A stretch of 64,000 bases of DNA from an uncultured Eubacteriales bacterium. GTDB taxonomy: Bacteria; Bacillota; Clostridia; UBA1381; UMGS1253. Positions within the stretch are counted from its first letter, which is position 1. Each line of letters starts with the position of its first letter. Both the position numbers and the translations under genes were made by a program. The DNA lies in NCBI GenBank assembly GCA_902492065.1, contig CABUKE010000001.1:496001-560000 (forward strand), read 5' to 3'. This document shows positions 33,621 to 39,817 of this stretch, piece after piece. The notes below the pieces were generated by a model, which saw nothing but the letters and a program-made list of their open reading frames with translations, had not been told where the DNA came from and did no database searches.

Positions 33621-33809
33621 TTACAAATAATCCGGTAGAATGACCAGGCATGCGCCAACAGCGACGATAAGCAGCATCAGCATTTTAAACTTAACTGTTT
33701 CCTCGGCGCTTACCTCACGTTTTAAGGCGGCGGGCAGAATCTTCTTTGCAAAGAAAGAGCCTGCGCCGCCTATGACGACTACGATAACCCCCAATATCTT
33801 AAGAATCAT
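33621..33809 (-). CDS. Small two-helix membrane protein upstream of valS
   Basis: The 62-residue product has two hydrophobic segments (ILGVIVVVIGGAGSFFAKKIL and LMLLIVAVGACLVIL) with a short charged loop between them. GGGAGA precedes the ATG on the minus strand, a promoter lies 41 bases upstream, and the stop is 20 bases before the valS start, which argues for a real leading gene of the valS transcript. No family is recognised and no function is suggested. Confidence 0.6.
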   Translation of the reverse strand: MILKILGVIVVVIGGAGSFFAKKILPAALKREVSAEETVKFKMLMLLIVAVGACLVILPDYL

Positions 33810-33849
33810 AACAATTCTCCCATATCTCGGATATATTTTTATCTTAAAT

Positions 33850-33878
33850 AGTTTAGTGCATTATGGCTAAAATGTCAA
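33850..33878 (-). promoter_or_regulatory. Promoter of the small protein-valS operon
   Basis: On the minus strand a perfect TTGACA (33878-33873), 17 bases, TAAACT (33855-33850). Confidence 0.65.
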
Positions 33879-34004
33879 GCGAAAAATGACGTTTCTCACG
33901 AAATTATACGCGGCATATTGATAAAATATATTTTAATAGGAAGTTTTGACGCGTTTTGTCCAATGGAATCTGTGAATATATTGTGAATATCGTCCTATAT
34001 TGTT

Positions 34005-34033
34005 TTGACAAAGCGGGAAAAGTATACTATAAT
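34005..34033 (+). promoter_or_regulatory. Sigma-A promoter of the M50 protease-scpAB operon
   Basis: TTGACA (34005-34010) and TATAAT (34028-34033) are both perfect, spaced 17 bases, 62 bases before the first start codon. Confidence 0.9.
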
Positions 34034-34095
34034 AAAATAAATTTGTATGTTTATCGTCCAATCGGACATGAAAAAAAGAAAACGGATGTGATGTT

Positions 34096-34797
34096 TTGTT
34101 ACTTTCAGCGATTTCATCAGGTATGAGTTTCCAGGATATTCTGCTTGCGATCATTGTCCGCATACCTGCGGTTTTGCTTGCAATCTCGGGCCACGAGGCG
34201 GCGCACGGCTGGATGGCATATAAGCGCGGCGACCCGACGGCAAAGCTGCTGGGGCGTATTACGCTTAATCCGGTTAAGCACTTTGATTTGATTGGTATGC
34301 TGAGTATGCTGCTCGTCGGCTTCGGCTGGGCAAAGCCCGTGCCGTTTAATCCACGCAATTTTAAAAAGTATCGCCTTGACACGGCGCTCGTCGCACTCGC
34401 CGGCCCGATATCGAACTTTATTATGGCGGCAATTGCCTTGTTTGTGTATTTTGCGTGCCGTGCGGTGCTTGGATTTTTTCTGGTCAGCGGCGCGGCGGCA
34501 CAGATAATTTCCATACTGTTGGAAATGATTTTGATGATCTGCTTTTTAAACATCAGTTTAGGCGTCTTTAACCTGATTCCGATTCCGCCGCTCGACGGTT
34601 CGAAAGTACTGTTTTCGTTCCTGCCGGCGCGTGCGTTTAACTTTATTTTAAACTATGAGCGGTATGGGTTTCTGATTCTGGTGATTGTTCTGTTTACCGG
34701 AATTTTGGATGTGCCGATCAATATGCTGATGAACTGGGTGTACCAATTATTGTACAATGTGGTAATATGGCCGTTTACGCTGCTTGGATTGCTGTAG
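34096..34797 (+). CDS. Site-2 protease family (M50) membrane metalloprotease
   Basis: The 233-residue protein is a site-2 protease homologue with about six TM helices. The zinc motif HEAAH lies near residue 32 and the third ligand in NLIPIPPLDGSKVL near residue 160. There is no PDZ domain, as in the short YwhC-like group found beside scpA in Firmicutes. Its substrate is unknown. Translation is taken from TTG 34096, just after GGATGTGAT (34084-34092), a near-perfect extended ribosome site; an ATG at 34123 has none. It leads the five-gene run to ytfJ. Confidence 0.88.
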   Translation: MLLSAISSGMSFQDILLAIIVRIPAVLLAISGHEAAHGWMAYKRGDPTAKLLGRITLNPVKHFDLIGMLSMLLVGFGWAKPVPFNPRNFKKYRLDTALVALAGPISNFIMAAIALFVYFACRAVLGFFLVSGAAAQIISILLEMILMICFLNISLGVFNLIPIPPLDGSKVLFSFLPARAFNFILNYERYGFLILVIVLFTGILDVPINMLMNWVYQLLYNVVIWPFTLLGLL

Positions 34798-34821
34798 CGC
34801 GGCTGGATAACGGTGGGGAAT

Positions 34822-35577
34822 ATGGAAAAACTTACGTTTAAGCTTGCGGTGTTTGAGGGTCCGCTCGACCTGCTTTTGCACTTGATTAGTAAAAATAAAG
34901 TCAGTATTTATGATATCCCGATTGTGTCGATAACCGAGCAATATTTTGAGGCGCTTGATATGATGCATGAGATGGATTTGGAGGTTTCGAGCGAGTTTTG
35001 CGTCATGGCGGCACAGCTTCTCTACATCAAGTCACGGATGCTTTTACCAAAGCAGGCTGATGAGGAAGAGGAAGATCCACGCGCAGAGCTGGCCGCACGG
35101 CTGTTAGAGTATAAAAAGTGTAAACAGGCCGCCGAGCAGCTCAAGGAGCGGGAATTCTTTTACAAATACATGTTTTTCAAACAGCCGGACGACGTGGAGC
35201 CGCTTACGGCGCCGCCGCCGGACAGCTACCCGATTGAGAAGCTGATGGATGCGTTCTACGACGTACTGGAGCGGACCAAGCGGCGCGAGCCGCCGCCGAA
35301 AAAGACGTTCGACGGTATTGTAAAGCGGAAAATCGTATCGGTGCGCGACCGGGCGACGGGGATTATCGGCCGGCTCCGAACAGCAAAGTATATGACGTTT
35401 CGGTCGCTGTTTGCACAGGACGAAACGCGTCCGGAGTTTGTGGCGACGTTTCTTGCTCTGCTGGAGCTGGTGCGTCAAAGCCGGGTTGTTCTACGCGACG
35501 AAGGAGAAGACATTGTTTTAAGCGAAGGAATAAGTGGGGATACTGTAGATGGAGAAGAACTTACAGGGGATTATTGA
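34822..35577 (+). CDS. scpA: Segregation and condensation protein A (ScpA)
   Basis: ScpA is the kleisin subunit that links SMC heads in the bacterial condensin and recruits ScpB. The 251-residue sequence opens with the diagnostic FKLAVFEGPLDLLLHLISKNKVSIYDIPI, followed by LEVSSEFCVMAAQLLYIKSRMLLP, and has the C-terminal winged-helix FVATFLALLELVRQSRVVL. ATG 34822 is preferred to GTG 34813, since GGTGGGG overlaps the latter. The gene overlaps scpB by 29 bases. Confidence 0.96.
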   Translation: MEKLTFKLAVFEGPLDLLLHLISKNKVSIYDIPIVSITEQYFEALDMMHEMDLEVSSEFCVMAAQLLYIKSRMLLPKQADEEEEDPRAELAARLLEYKKCKQAAEQLKEREFFYKYMFFKQPDDVEPLTAPPPDSYPIEKLMDAFYDVLERTKRREPPPKKTFDGIVKRKIVSVRDRATGIIGRLRTAKYMTFRSLFAQDETRPEFVATFLALLELVRQSRVVLRDEGEDIVLSEGISGDTVDGEELTGDY

Positions 35578-36106
35578 GAGCATTCTGTTTGCGGCGGGAG
35601 AGGCGGTACGGGCTGACAAGCTTGCCGAGCTTTTGGAAGTCGATACGGCTACGGTACGCGAGCAGGTGCAGGAATTGACGGCATATTACAACCAGCAGAA
35701 GCGTGGTTTTGCTATTATTGAGATTGACGGCGGATACCAGATTTGCACGCGGCCGGAATATTATACTTACGTACAGGCCATGGCGGGTATGAAGCGGCAG
35801 CAGGGATTGTCGGGCGCGGCGTTTGAGGCGCTCAGCATTATCGCGTACAACCAGCCGGTCACGCGCGGCACGATCGAGTTTATCCGCGGTGTGAACAGCG
35901 ACGGAGCAGTGCAGCGACTTGTGGAGCGCGGCCTTGTGGAGGAGCGCGGCAGGCTCGACGCGCCTGGAAAACCGATTCTTTACGGTACGACGCAGGAGTT
36001 TCTGCGCATGTTTGGGCTTCGGACGCTGGCAGACCTGCCCGATGTGACGCAAACGTTGCCGACAGAAGAGGAAGAAGACGAAAACCAGCTCAAGATTGAT
36101 ATTTAA
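35549..36106 (+). CDS. scpB: Segregation and condensation protein B (ScpB)
   Basis: ScpB dimerises and binds ScpA in the SMC complex for chromosome segregation. The 185-residue protein has two winged-helix domains: LQGIIESILFAAGEAVRADKLAELL at the start and LSGAAFEALSIIAYNQPVTRGTIEFIRGVNSD in the second, a strong ScpB signature, then GRLDAPGKPILYGTTQEFLRMFGL. It starts inside the end of scpA, so translation is coupled. The acidic C-terminus (TEEEEDENQ) is variable in the family. Confidence 0.96.
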   Translation: MEKNLQGIIESILFAAGEAVRADKLAELLEVDTATVREQVQELTAYYNQQKRGFAIIEIDGGYQICTRPEYYTYVQAMAGMKRQQGLSGAAFEALSIIAYNQPVTRGTIEFIRGVNSDGAVQRLVERGLVEERGRLDAPGKPILYGTTQEFLRMFGLRTLADLPDVTQTLPTEEEEDENQLKIDI

Positions 36107-36141
36107 AATTCTGCGGGTTGCTGAGGCGGGAGGGGATACCA

Positions 36142-36798
36142 ATGTGGATTGTATGGCTGTGCGTGATTGCGGCGGTTTTGGCCGTGCTGACCGTGCTGGT
36201 TTTCCTTCGCCTGCCATTTGAGTTTGAATATGCGGCGAGCGCAGAGCGGCAGAAACAGAAGTTTCAAATTCGTATCTGCGGTATTCGTTTGCTACGTGGA
36301 GAGGATAAAAGCGACAAAACGGAGGAGGAAAGTCCAGCGCAGAAGGTAAAAGCGCACAAACCGCAGAAATCCGAAGAAGAAAAAGACGAAAATAAAGAAG
36401 AATTTGGCTTTTCACAGTTTATGGAGCGCATAGACTGGGTAAAACATATATATGAATTGGTCAAGGCAGATGTTGAGGACATATTTATGTATCTGAAAAC
36501 GCGGGCGCGTTGTCGGAACCTGACACTGCACTTGGACTTTGGATTTTCAGACGCGGCGCAGACGGGGATTGCGGCAGGAGTCGCATACGGCGTGGTATAT
36601 GGTTTTGCCAGCATGGTTTACAATCACTTATCGCTGCGCAAGGACGACATGGACATTGCGGTTACGCCGTACTTTAACCAGCAATGTGCAGATTTTTATG
36701 CGAAAAGCATATTTTGCCTGTCTATTGCACATATTATAAAGGTATTGACGATGCTTTTGGCAATCCACAGAAAAATCAAAAAAATAAATAAACAGTAA
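36142..36798 (+). CDS. DUF2953 domain protein (YtfI-like)
   Basis: The 218-residue protein has an N-terminal TM anchor (MWIVWLCVIAAVLAVLTVLVFL) and then a beta-rich part with FEFEYAASAERQKQKFQIRICGI, a charged linker (residues 55-85, Lys/Glu-rich) and the DUF2953 C-terminal region with CRNLTLHLDFGFSDAAQTGIAAG. The family is typical of spore formers, and the gene commonly precedes ytfJ as here, 22 bases upstream. ATG 36142 follows GGGAGGGG; the earlier TTG is not supported. The function is unknown. Confidence 0.85.
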   Translation: MWIVWLCVIAAVLAVLTVLVFLRLPFEFEYAASAERQKQKFQIRICGIRLLRGEDKSDKTEEESPAQKVKAHKPQKSEEEKDENKEEFGFSQFMERIDWVKHIYELVKADVEDIFMYLKTRARCRNLTLHLDFGFSDAAQTGIAAGVAYGVVYGFASMVYNHLSLRKDDMDIAVTPYFNQQCADFYAKSIFCLSIAHIIKVLTMLLAIHRKIKKINKQ

Positions 36799-36820
36799 GA
36801 GAAAAGGCGGTGCATTGTAA

Positions 36821-37249
36821 ATGGGAAATCATCCGATTGACGGCCTGATGTCGACTGCGATGCAGAACATCAAGGAAATGGTAGACGTAGACACGATTGT
36901 GGGCGCGCCGGTGGAGGCACCGGACGGTAGCGTAATCATTCCGATTTCGCGGGTTGGATTTGGCTTTGCTGCCGGCGGAAGCGAGTTTGGCAAGAAAGAA
37001 AACGAAACAGAGGCCATGTTCGGCGGCGGTAGCGGCGGTGGCGTTTCAATTTCGCCGGTGGCATTTATGGTCGTCGGGCAGGGGCAGATTAAACTTTTAC
37101 CGATTGAACAGGCGAGCAATCCAGTAGATAAAATTCTTGATATGATTCCTGGAATTGTGGATAAGGTGAATGAAAAAATAAACCAGAAAAAGGCGGAGAA
37201 AGCGGAAAAGAAAAAGCCTGTGACGGTTGAAGCGGTTTTTGATGATTAA
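36821..37249 (+). CDS. ytfJ: GerW-family sporulation protein YtfJ
   Basis: The 142-residue protein matches YtfJ/GerW, needed for germinant response in Bacillus spores. Typical features are HPIDGLMSTAMQNIKEMVDVDTIVGAPVEAPDGSVIIPISRVGFGFAAGGSEF, followed by a Gly-rich GGGSGGGVSISPVAFMVV. The C-terminus is Lys-rich. AAGGCGGTG precedes the ATG. Two terminators follow the stop. Confidence 0.93.
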   Translation: MGNHPIDGLMSTAMQNIKEMVDVDTIVGAPVEAPDGSVIIPISRVGFGFAAGGSEFGKKENETEAMFGGGSGGGVSISPVAFMVVGQGQIKLLPIEQASNPVDKILDMIPGIVDKVNEKINQKKAEKAEKKKPVTVEAVFDD

Positions 37250-37263
37250 TGATGATTTTCTTG

Positions 37264-37298
37264 AAAAAGCGTATGCAACGTGCATACGCTTTTTTGAA
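37264..37298 (+). terminator. Rho-independent terminator after ytfJ
   Basis: AAAAAGCGTATGCA (37264-37277) pairs with TGCATACGCTTTTT (37281-37294) and continues in T. Confidence 0.9.
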
Positions 37299-37312
37299 GG
37301 TACTGGATAAAG

Positions 37313-37342
37313 AAAAACGTCTCTTCGCAGAGACGTTTTTTT
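37313..37342. terminator. Bidirectional terminator between ytfJ and hsp20
   Basis: AAAAACGTCTCT (37313-37324) pairs perfectly with AGAGACGTTTTT (37329-37340). A/T runs allow use on both strands, ending the convergent hsp20 transcript. Confidence 0.85.
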
Positions 37343-37346
37343 GTAT

Positions 37347-37790
37347 TTATTCAATTTCAAGACGTCTGGAACTTGGCAACGAAGTGTCCTTTTTCGGTAA
37401 ATCCAAATGGAGCACGCCGTCCCGGTAAGCTACTTTAATTTCATCTGTTTTGACGTTGCTGACGTCAAAGCTCCGCGAATAAGAACCGTAGGAACGCTCC
37501 TGCCGGATATAATTACCATGCTTATCCTTCTTTTCAGATTCATTGCGGCGTTCTGCACTGATGGTCAAATAGCTGCCGTCAACGTCAACATGGATGTCGT
37601 CTTTTTTAAACCCCGGCAAATCAGCTTCCAACACAAAGGCGTTCCCTTCGTCCCTGATATCAGTCTTAAACTCAGTCAGGCCAAAATCATTGCGGAAGAA
37701 ATTCCGCTCAAAGTCTTCAAGTTCACGGAAAGGATTATAAGCCGCCATATGGCGATGATTCCTGCGTTCAAATGGTGTAAGTTCAAACAT
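37347..37790 (-). CDS. hsp20: Hsp20/alpha-crystallin family small heat-shock protein
   Basis: This 147-residue ATP-independent chaperone holds unfolding proteins under stress. The alpha-crystallin domain spans about residues 40-145: FKTDIRDEGNAFVLEADLPGFKKDDIHVDVDGSYLTISAERR, then GSYSRSFDVSNVKTDEIKVAYRDGVLHLDLPK, with the conserved A-x-x-x-N-G-V-L replaced by AYRDGVLHL. The start at 37790 follows GGAGGAA; a TTG 15 bases earlier precedes that site. A CIRCE element lies 212 bases upstream, so HrcA control is expected. Confidence 0.93.
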   Translation of the reverse strand: MFELTPFERRNHRHMAAYNPFRELEDFERNFFRNDFGLTEFKTDIRDEGNAFVLEADLPGFKKDDIHVDVDGSYLTISAERRNESEKKDKHGNYIRQERSYGSYSRSFDVSNVKTDEIKVAYRDGVLHLDLPKKDTSLPSSRRLEIE

Positions 37791-37835
37791 AAAACATTCC
37801 TCCAATCCATATAAACAACACTTTTTTACGAAATC

Positions 37836-37898
37836 CTACTTTTGAAGGCCGGCGGTTATGGATTTTGGTTTGCCGTCGCTATTGTATATGTTACCCAT
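37836..37898 (-). CDS. Candidate 20-residue peptide ORF in the hsp20 leader
   Basis: A short frame reads MGNIYNSDGKPKSITAGLQK and ends in TAG, 45 bases before the hsp20 ATG. AGAAGGCGG lies five bases before its ATG, and a TATACT -10-like box (37946-37951) is 48 bases further upstream. It could be a translated leader peptide. Without comparative data it may equally be chance; no family is recognised. Confidence 0.3.
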   Translation of the reverse strand: MGNIYNSDGKPKSITAGLQK

Positions 37899-38001
37899 TG
37901 GTCCGCCTTCTTTCGATGTTCTTATCTTTTCCTTTTTACGGGTACAGTATAACACCCAATTATGAAGAAAGTATGAAGGAATATTCGTTAATTTGTTAAT
38001 T

Positions 38002-38028
38002 TTAGCACTCACTACTTGAGAGTGCTAA
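38002..38028 (-). promoter_or_regulatory. CIRCE element (HrcA operator) upstream of hsp20
   Basis: TTAGCACTC (38002-38010), nine bases, GAGTGCTAA (38020-38028) is a perfect match to the CIRCE consensus. On the minus strand a TTAGCA-N18-TAAAAT pair spans it, and a second -10-like box lies at 37951-37946. Its right arm contains the TAG stop codon of the phage repressor gene. Confidence 0.92.
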
Positions 38029-38515
38029 AACTTTCGTTTGATCTCTTTTACCAGCCCACAAACACGAACGCGCCGCATATCCTCGCCCTCGAACCGGCGG
38101 ATGGGATACATGGGATTAATGGAATGGAGTTCAAGAAAATTATCTCCATATACGATTTTTTTTATGACACCGTCACAATCGTCGATGATAACAACAGCGT
38201 AACTCCCGCTGTCGACACACGTCTGACACTGCACCAGCACGAGGTCGCCCTCAATGAAAATCGGGTACATACTGTCACCCGTTACGCGCAGGTATACGTA
38301 GGAAAGCCCCTCTGTAATGGAGCTGCGTGTCGTACTCTCGTACCCTTCGATGTACTGTTCGGCCAGATTACCCGGCCCTGCGCTGACGCGGCCCACAATG
38401 GGTAAGTATAGAATATCGCTGGGCGCTTCCTCGGCTTCGCCTTCTGTAAAGGATAAAATGTTACAGTCCAACACAGCGGCTATTTTTTCAAGCACATGCA
38501 TAGGTATTTTTTCTA
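38025..38515 (-). other. S24 peptidase and linker part of the phage repressor (sub-feature of the repressor CDS)
   Basis: Within the repressor, residues 70-202 form the LexA/CI-type S24 domain. The probable self-cleavage bond is Ala85-Gly86 (in GRVSAGPG), the nucleophile is Ser121 in TGDSMYPIF, and the general base is Lys158 or Lys159 in GVIKKIVYGD. These features predict RecA-stimulated self-cleavage and so induction by DNA damage. Confidence 0.7.
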
Positions 38516-38633
38516 TATCACCACTCTCATAGCGGTATAAGGTCGCTTTTGATACGCCGATTTTCTCCGCCAGGGTCTGCGCGTTGATGCCAAGGCGTTT
38601 TCTCATCTGTTTTATTTTTTCGCGGGTTTGCAT
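38025..38633 (-). CDS. Phage repressor: XRE helix-turn-helix plus S24 peptidase domain
   Basis: The 202-residue protein combines an N-terminal Cro/CI-type DNA-binding domain (residues 4-58: IKQMRKRLGINAQTLAEKIGVSKATLYRYESG) with a C-terminal S24 autopeptidase domain. It should keep the divergent phage promoter silent and be inactivated by RecA under DNA damage. The ATG at 38633 has AGGAG upstream; a longer frame from 38678 runs through the promoter and is rejected. Its own promoter overlaps operator copy 1, suggesting autoregulation. It is transcribed towards hsp20 with no terminator between, and its stop codon lies in the CIRCE element. Confidence 0.9.
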   Translation of the reverse strand: MQTREKIKQMRKRLGINAQTLAEKIGVSKATLYRYESGDIEKIPMHVLEKIAAVLDCNILSFTEGEAEEAPSDILYLPIVGRVSAGPGNLAEQYIEGYESTTRSSITEGLSYVYLRVTGDSMYPIFIEGDLVLVQCQTCVDSGSYAVVIIDDCDGVIKKIVYGDNFLELHSINPMYPIRRFEGEDMRRVRVCGLVKEIKRKF

Positions 38634-38668
38634 ACAGCCAGCTCCTAACCTATTATTTTGACAAAAAT

Positions 38669-38697
38669 AGTATAACATATAAATCGCATAAATGCAA
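38669..38697 (-). promoter_or_regulatory. Promoter of the phage repressor gene
   Basis: On the minus strand TTGCAT (38697-38692), 17 bases, TATACT (38674-38669). The -35 and spacer overlap operator copy 1. Confidence 0.7.
38684..38696. promoter_or_regulatory. Phage operator copy 1
   Basis: TCGCATAAATGCA, with the near-palindromic core CGCAT-AA-ATGC(A), overlaps the repressor promoter. The same element recurs at 38799-38811, and both are followed by an AAGTTTTAGA tail. Confidence 0.65.
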
Positions 38698-38726
38698 CAA
38701 AAGTTTTAGAAAATTTTGTTTAAGTA

Positions 38727-38755
38727 TTGACAAAATTAGGATATAGCACTATAAT
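38727..38755 (+). promoter_or_regulatory. Rightward phage promoter
   Basis: TTGACA (38727-38732) and TATAAT (38750-38755) are both perfect consensus with a 17-base spacer. It lies between the two operator copies and drives the small Cys-rich genes and probably the late genes. Confidence 0.9.
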
Positions 38756-38798
38756 TAGGCCTGTAAACGACAAAGTTTGCTTTTTTTTCAAGATAAAG

Positions 38799-38811
38799 TC
38801 GCATAAATGCG
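38799..38811. promoter_or_regulatory. Phage operator copy 2
   Basis: TCGCATAAATGCG is a perfect CGCAT/ATGCG palindrome with a two-base centre, 44 bases downstream of the rightward -10 box and 23 before the first gene. Bound repressor here could act as a roadblock. Confidence 0.65.
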
Positions 38812-38833
38812 AAAGTTTTAGAGGGAGGAGAGA

Positions 38834-39094
38834 ATGTGTGTGAGTATTTGCATTGACTGCAAACGAGGAGCAAATGAATGTGAATGGCTTTTTCGGCTGC
38901 ACCCAATTCCAGGATGGAAAGCCACAAAGGTCCGCTGCGGCAGCTTTGTGACGTATGATGTTGCGGAGTGCCCCTTTTTTGTAAAGAATCGGCCATATCG
39001 AAGAGTACGGCGTACAAAGAAGGAGCTGGCCGCTGCACGGGAGCAAACGGGAATGGGGTTGGCGGCTACGGGAGGAATACAGCATGGAGGCTGA
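38834..39094 (+). CDS. Cys-rich small phage protein
   Basis: The 86-residue product contains CIDCKRGANECEW near its start and C-GSFVTYDVAECPFF further on, spacing compatible with a small zinc-binding fold. The C-terminal half is basic (RPYRRVRRTKKELAAAREQ). GGGAGGAG precedes the ATG, and it is the first gene after the rightward promoter. It overlaps the next gene by 11 bases. Its role is unknown; small zinc proteins in this position often act as early regulators. Confidence 0.6.
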   Translation: MCVSICIDCKRGANECEWLFRLHPIPGWKATKVRCGSFVTYDVAECPFFVKNRPYRRVRRTKKELAAAREQTGMGLAATGGIQHGG

Positions 39095-39281
39095 CTACCG
39101 AATCAAAAATTGTGAAGTGTACGGATGTGCAGAGCCGTGGGAGCAGGAACCATTTTTACGGTGCAGTGTGTGCGGTGGAGCAATTAATACAGGTGAAGAT
39201 TATTACGAATTTTATGACGATCCGGTATGCTGCGCGTGCGAATTTGACTATGTGCTTCGGCATTTTCACCGGTACGGATAA
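39084..39281 (+). CDS. Second Cys-rich small phage protein
   Basis: The 65-residue protein has cysteines paired as CEVYGC, CSVCGG and CCACEFD, and a YYEFYDDPVC motif, resembling a treble-clef or rubredoxin-like knuckle. GGGAGGAA lies before the ATG, which falls within the end of the preceding gene. Terminator-like and palindromic sequences follow before the late operon. The function is unknown. Confidence 0.6.
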   Translation: MEADYRIKNCEVYGCAEPWEQEPFLRCSVCGGAINTGEDYYEFYDDPVCCACEFDYVLRHFHRYG

Positions 39282-39297
39282 CCACTTGGGTTGGCTG

Positions 39298-39318
39298 ATA
39301 AGGCACAGCCTTATTTTT
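39298..39318 (+). terminator. Short terminator-like hairpin before the late genes
   Basis: ATAAGGC (39298-39304) pairs with GCCTTAT (39308-39314) around ACA, followed by TTTT. It may separate early from late transcription. Confidence 0.55.
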
Positions 39319-39325
39319 CCCCCAT

Positions 39326-39371
39326 TTTAGGACAATTTTTGTGAAAAGTTAGTCATAAAAACTGTCCTAAA
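39326..39371. repeat. Long inverted repeat in front of the terminase genes
   Basis: TTTAGGACA (39326-39334) pairs with TGTCCTAAA (39363-39371). After one mismatch, TTTTT (39336-39340) pairs with AAAAA (39357-39361), leaving a 16-base loop. It may be a late-gene regulatory site or a packaging-related site. Confidence 0.5.
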
Positions 39372-39400
39372 TGATACCAAAGGCAAGGGAGGTGCATGGT

Positions 39401-39817
39401 ATGGAGGAAACGGTGCAGGATGAAATATTTCAGACAGGGCCGGGTAAAAACATCGGTGCGGGAACGGAGGCAGCGGCGGAAGAAGCAGCGGACACCTTTG
39501 CGAAAAACGGAAAAGCAATCGTAAAAAGCGGTATGTCGCTGGTACTTGACCGACTGCGGTTTGCAAAAAGGTACGAGGATCGTGTAAGAGCGGCAATCCG
39601 CCTGATAGACGAAGCACCAGAGCTTCGTACGGCACAAAAGAAGGAATTGATTGACGCGCTTCAGCACGCCGCCGTCATGGATACAGGGAAGGTTCTGTCG
39701 CTTGTCACGGACGTGCTTGAGCGGCTTGAGGAAATGCGGGCAGAAAGCGGTGGAGAAGCAGAAGGTGACGAAGTTATTGTAAGGCTGGACAAGCAGGTGA
39801 AGAAATGGGCGCAGTAG
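39401..39817 (+). CDS. Putative small terminase subunit
   Basis: The 138-residue protein directly precedes and overlaps the large terminase gene by 13 bases, the usual place for the DNA-recognition subunit. It is mainly helical: an Ala/Glu-rich N-terminus (GTEAAAEEAADTFAKNGKAI), a central FAKRYEDRVRAAIRLIDEAPELRTAQKKELIDALQHAAVMDTGK, and an amphipathic C-terminal helix ending in KKWAQ. A classical helix-turn-helix was not recognised, so the assignment rests on position. ATG 39401 follows GGGAGGTG. Confidence 0.5.
   Translation: MEETVQDEIFQTGPGKNIGAGTEAAAEEAADTFAKNGKAIVKSGMSLVLDRLRFAKRYEDRVRAAIRLIDEAPELRTAQKKELIDALQHAAVMDTGKVLSLVTDVLERLEEMRAESGGEAEGDEVIVRLDKQVKKWAQ

Noticed and set aside
33810..34095. 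T-box leader before the valS unit
   Set aside because: No T-box sequence or typical antiterminator stem could be found on the minus strand.
38634..38678. Extended N-terminus for the phage repressor
   Set aside because: It would run through the repressor promoter, and the ATG at 38633 has the ribosome site.
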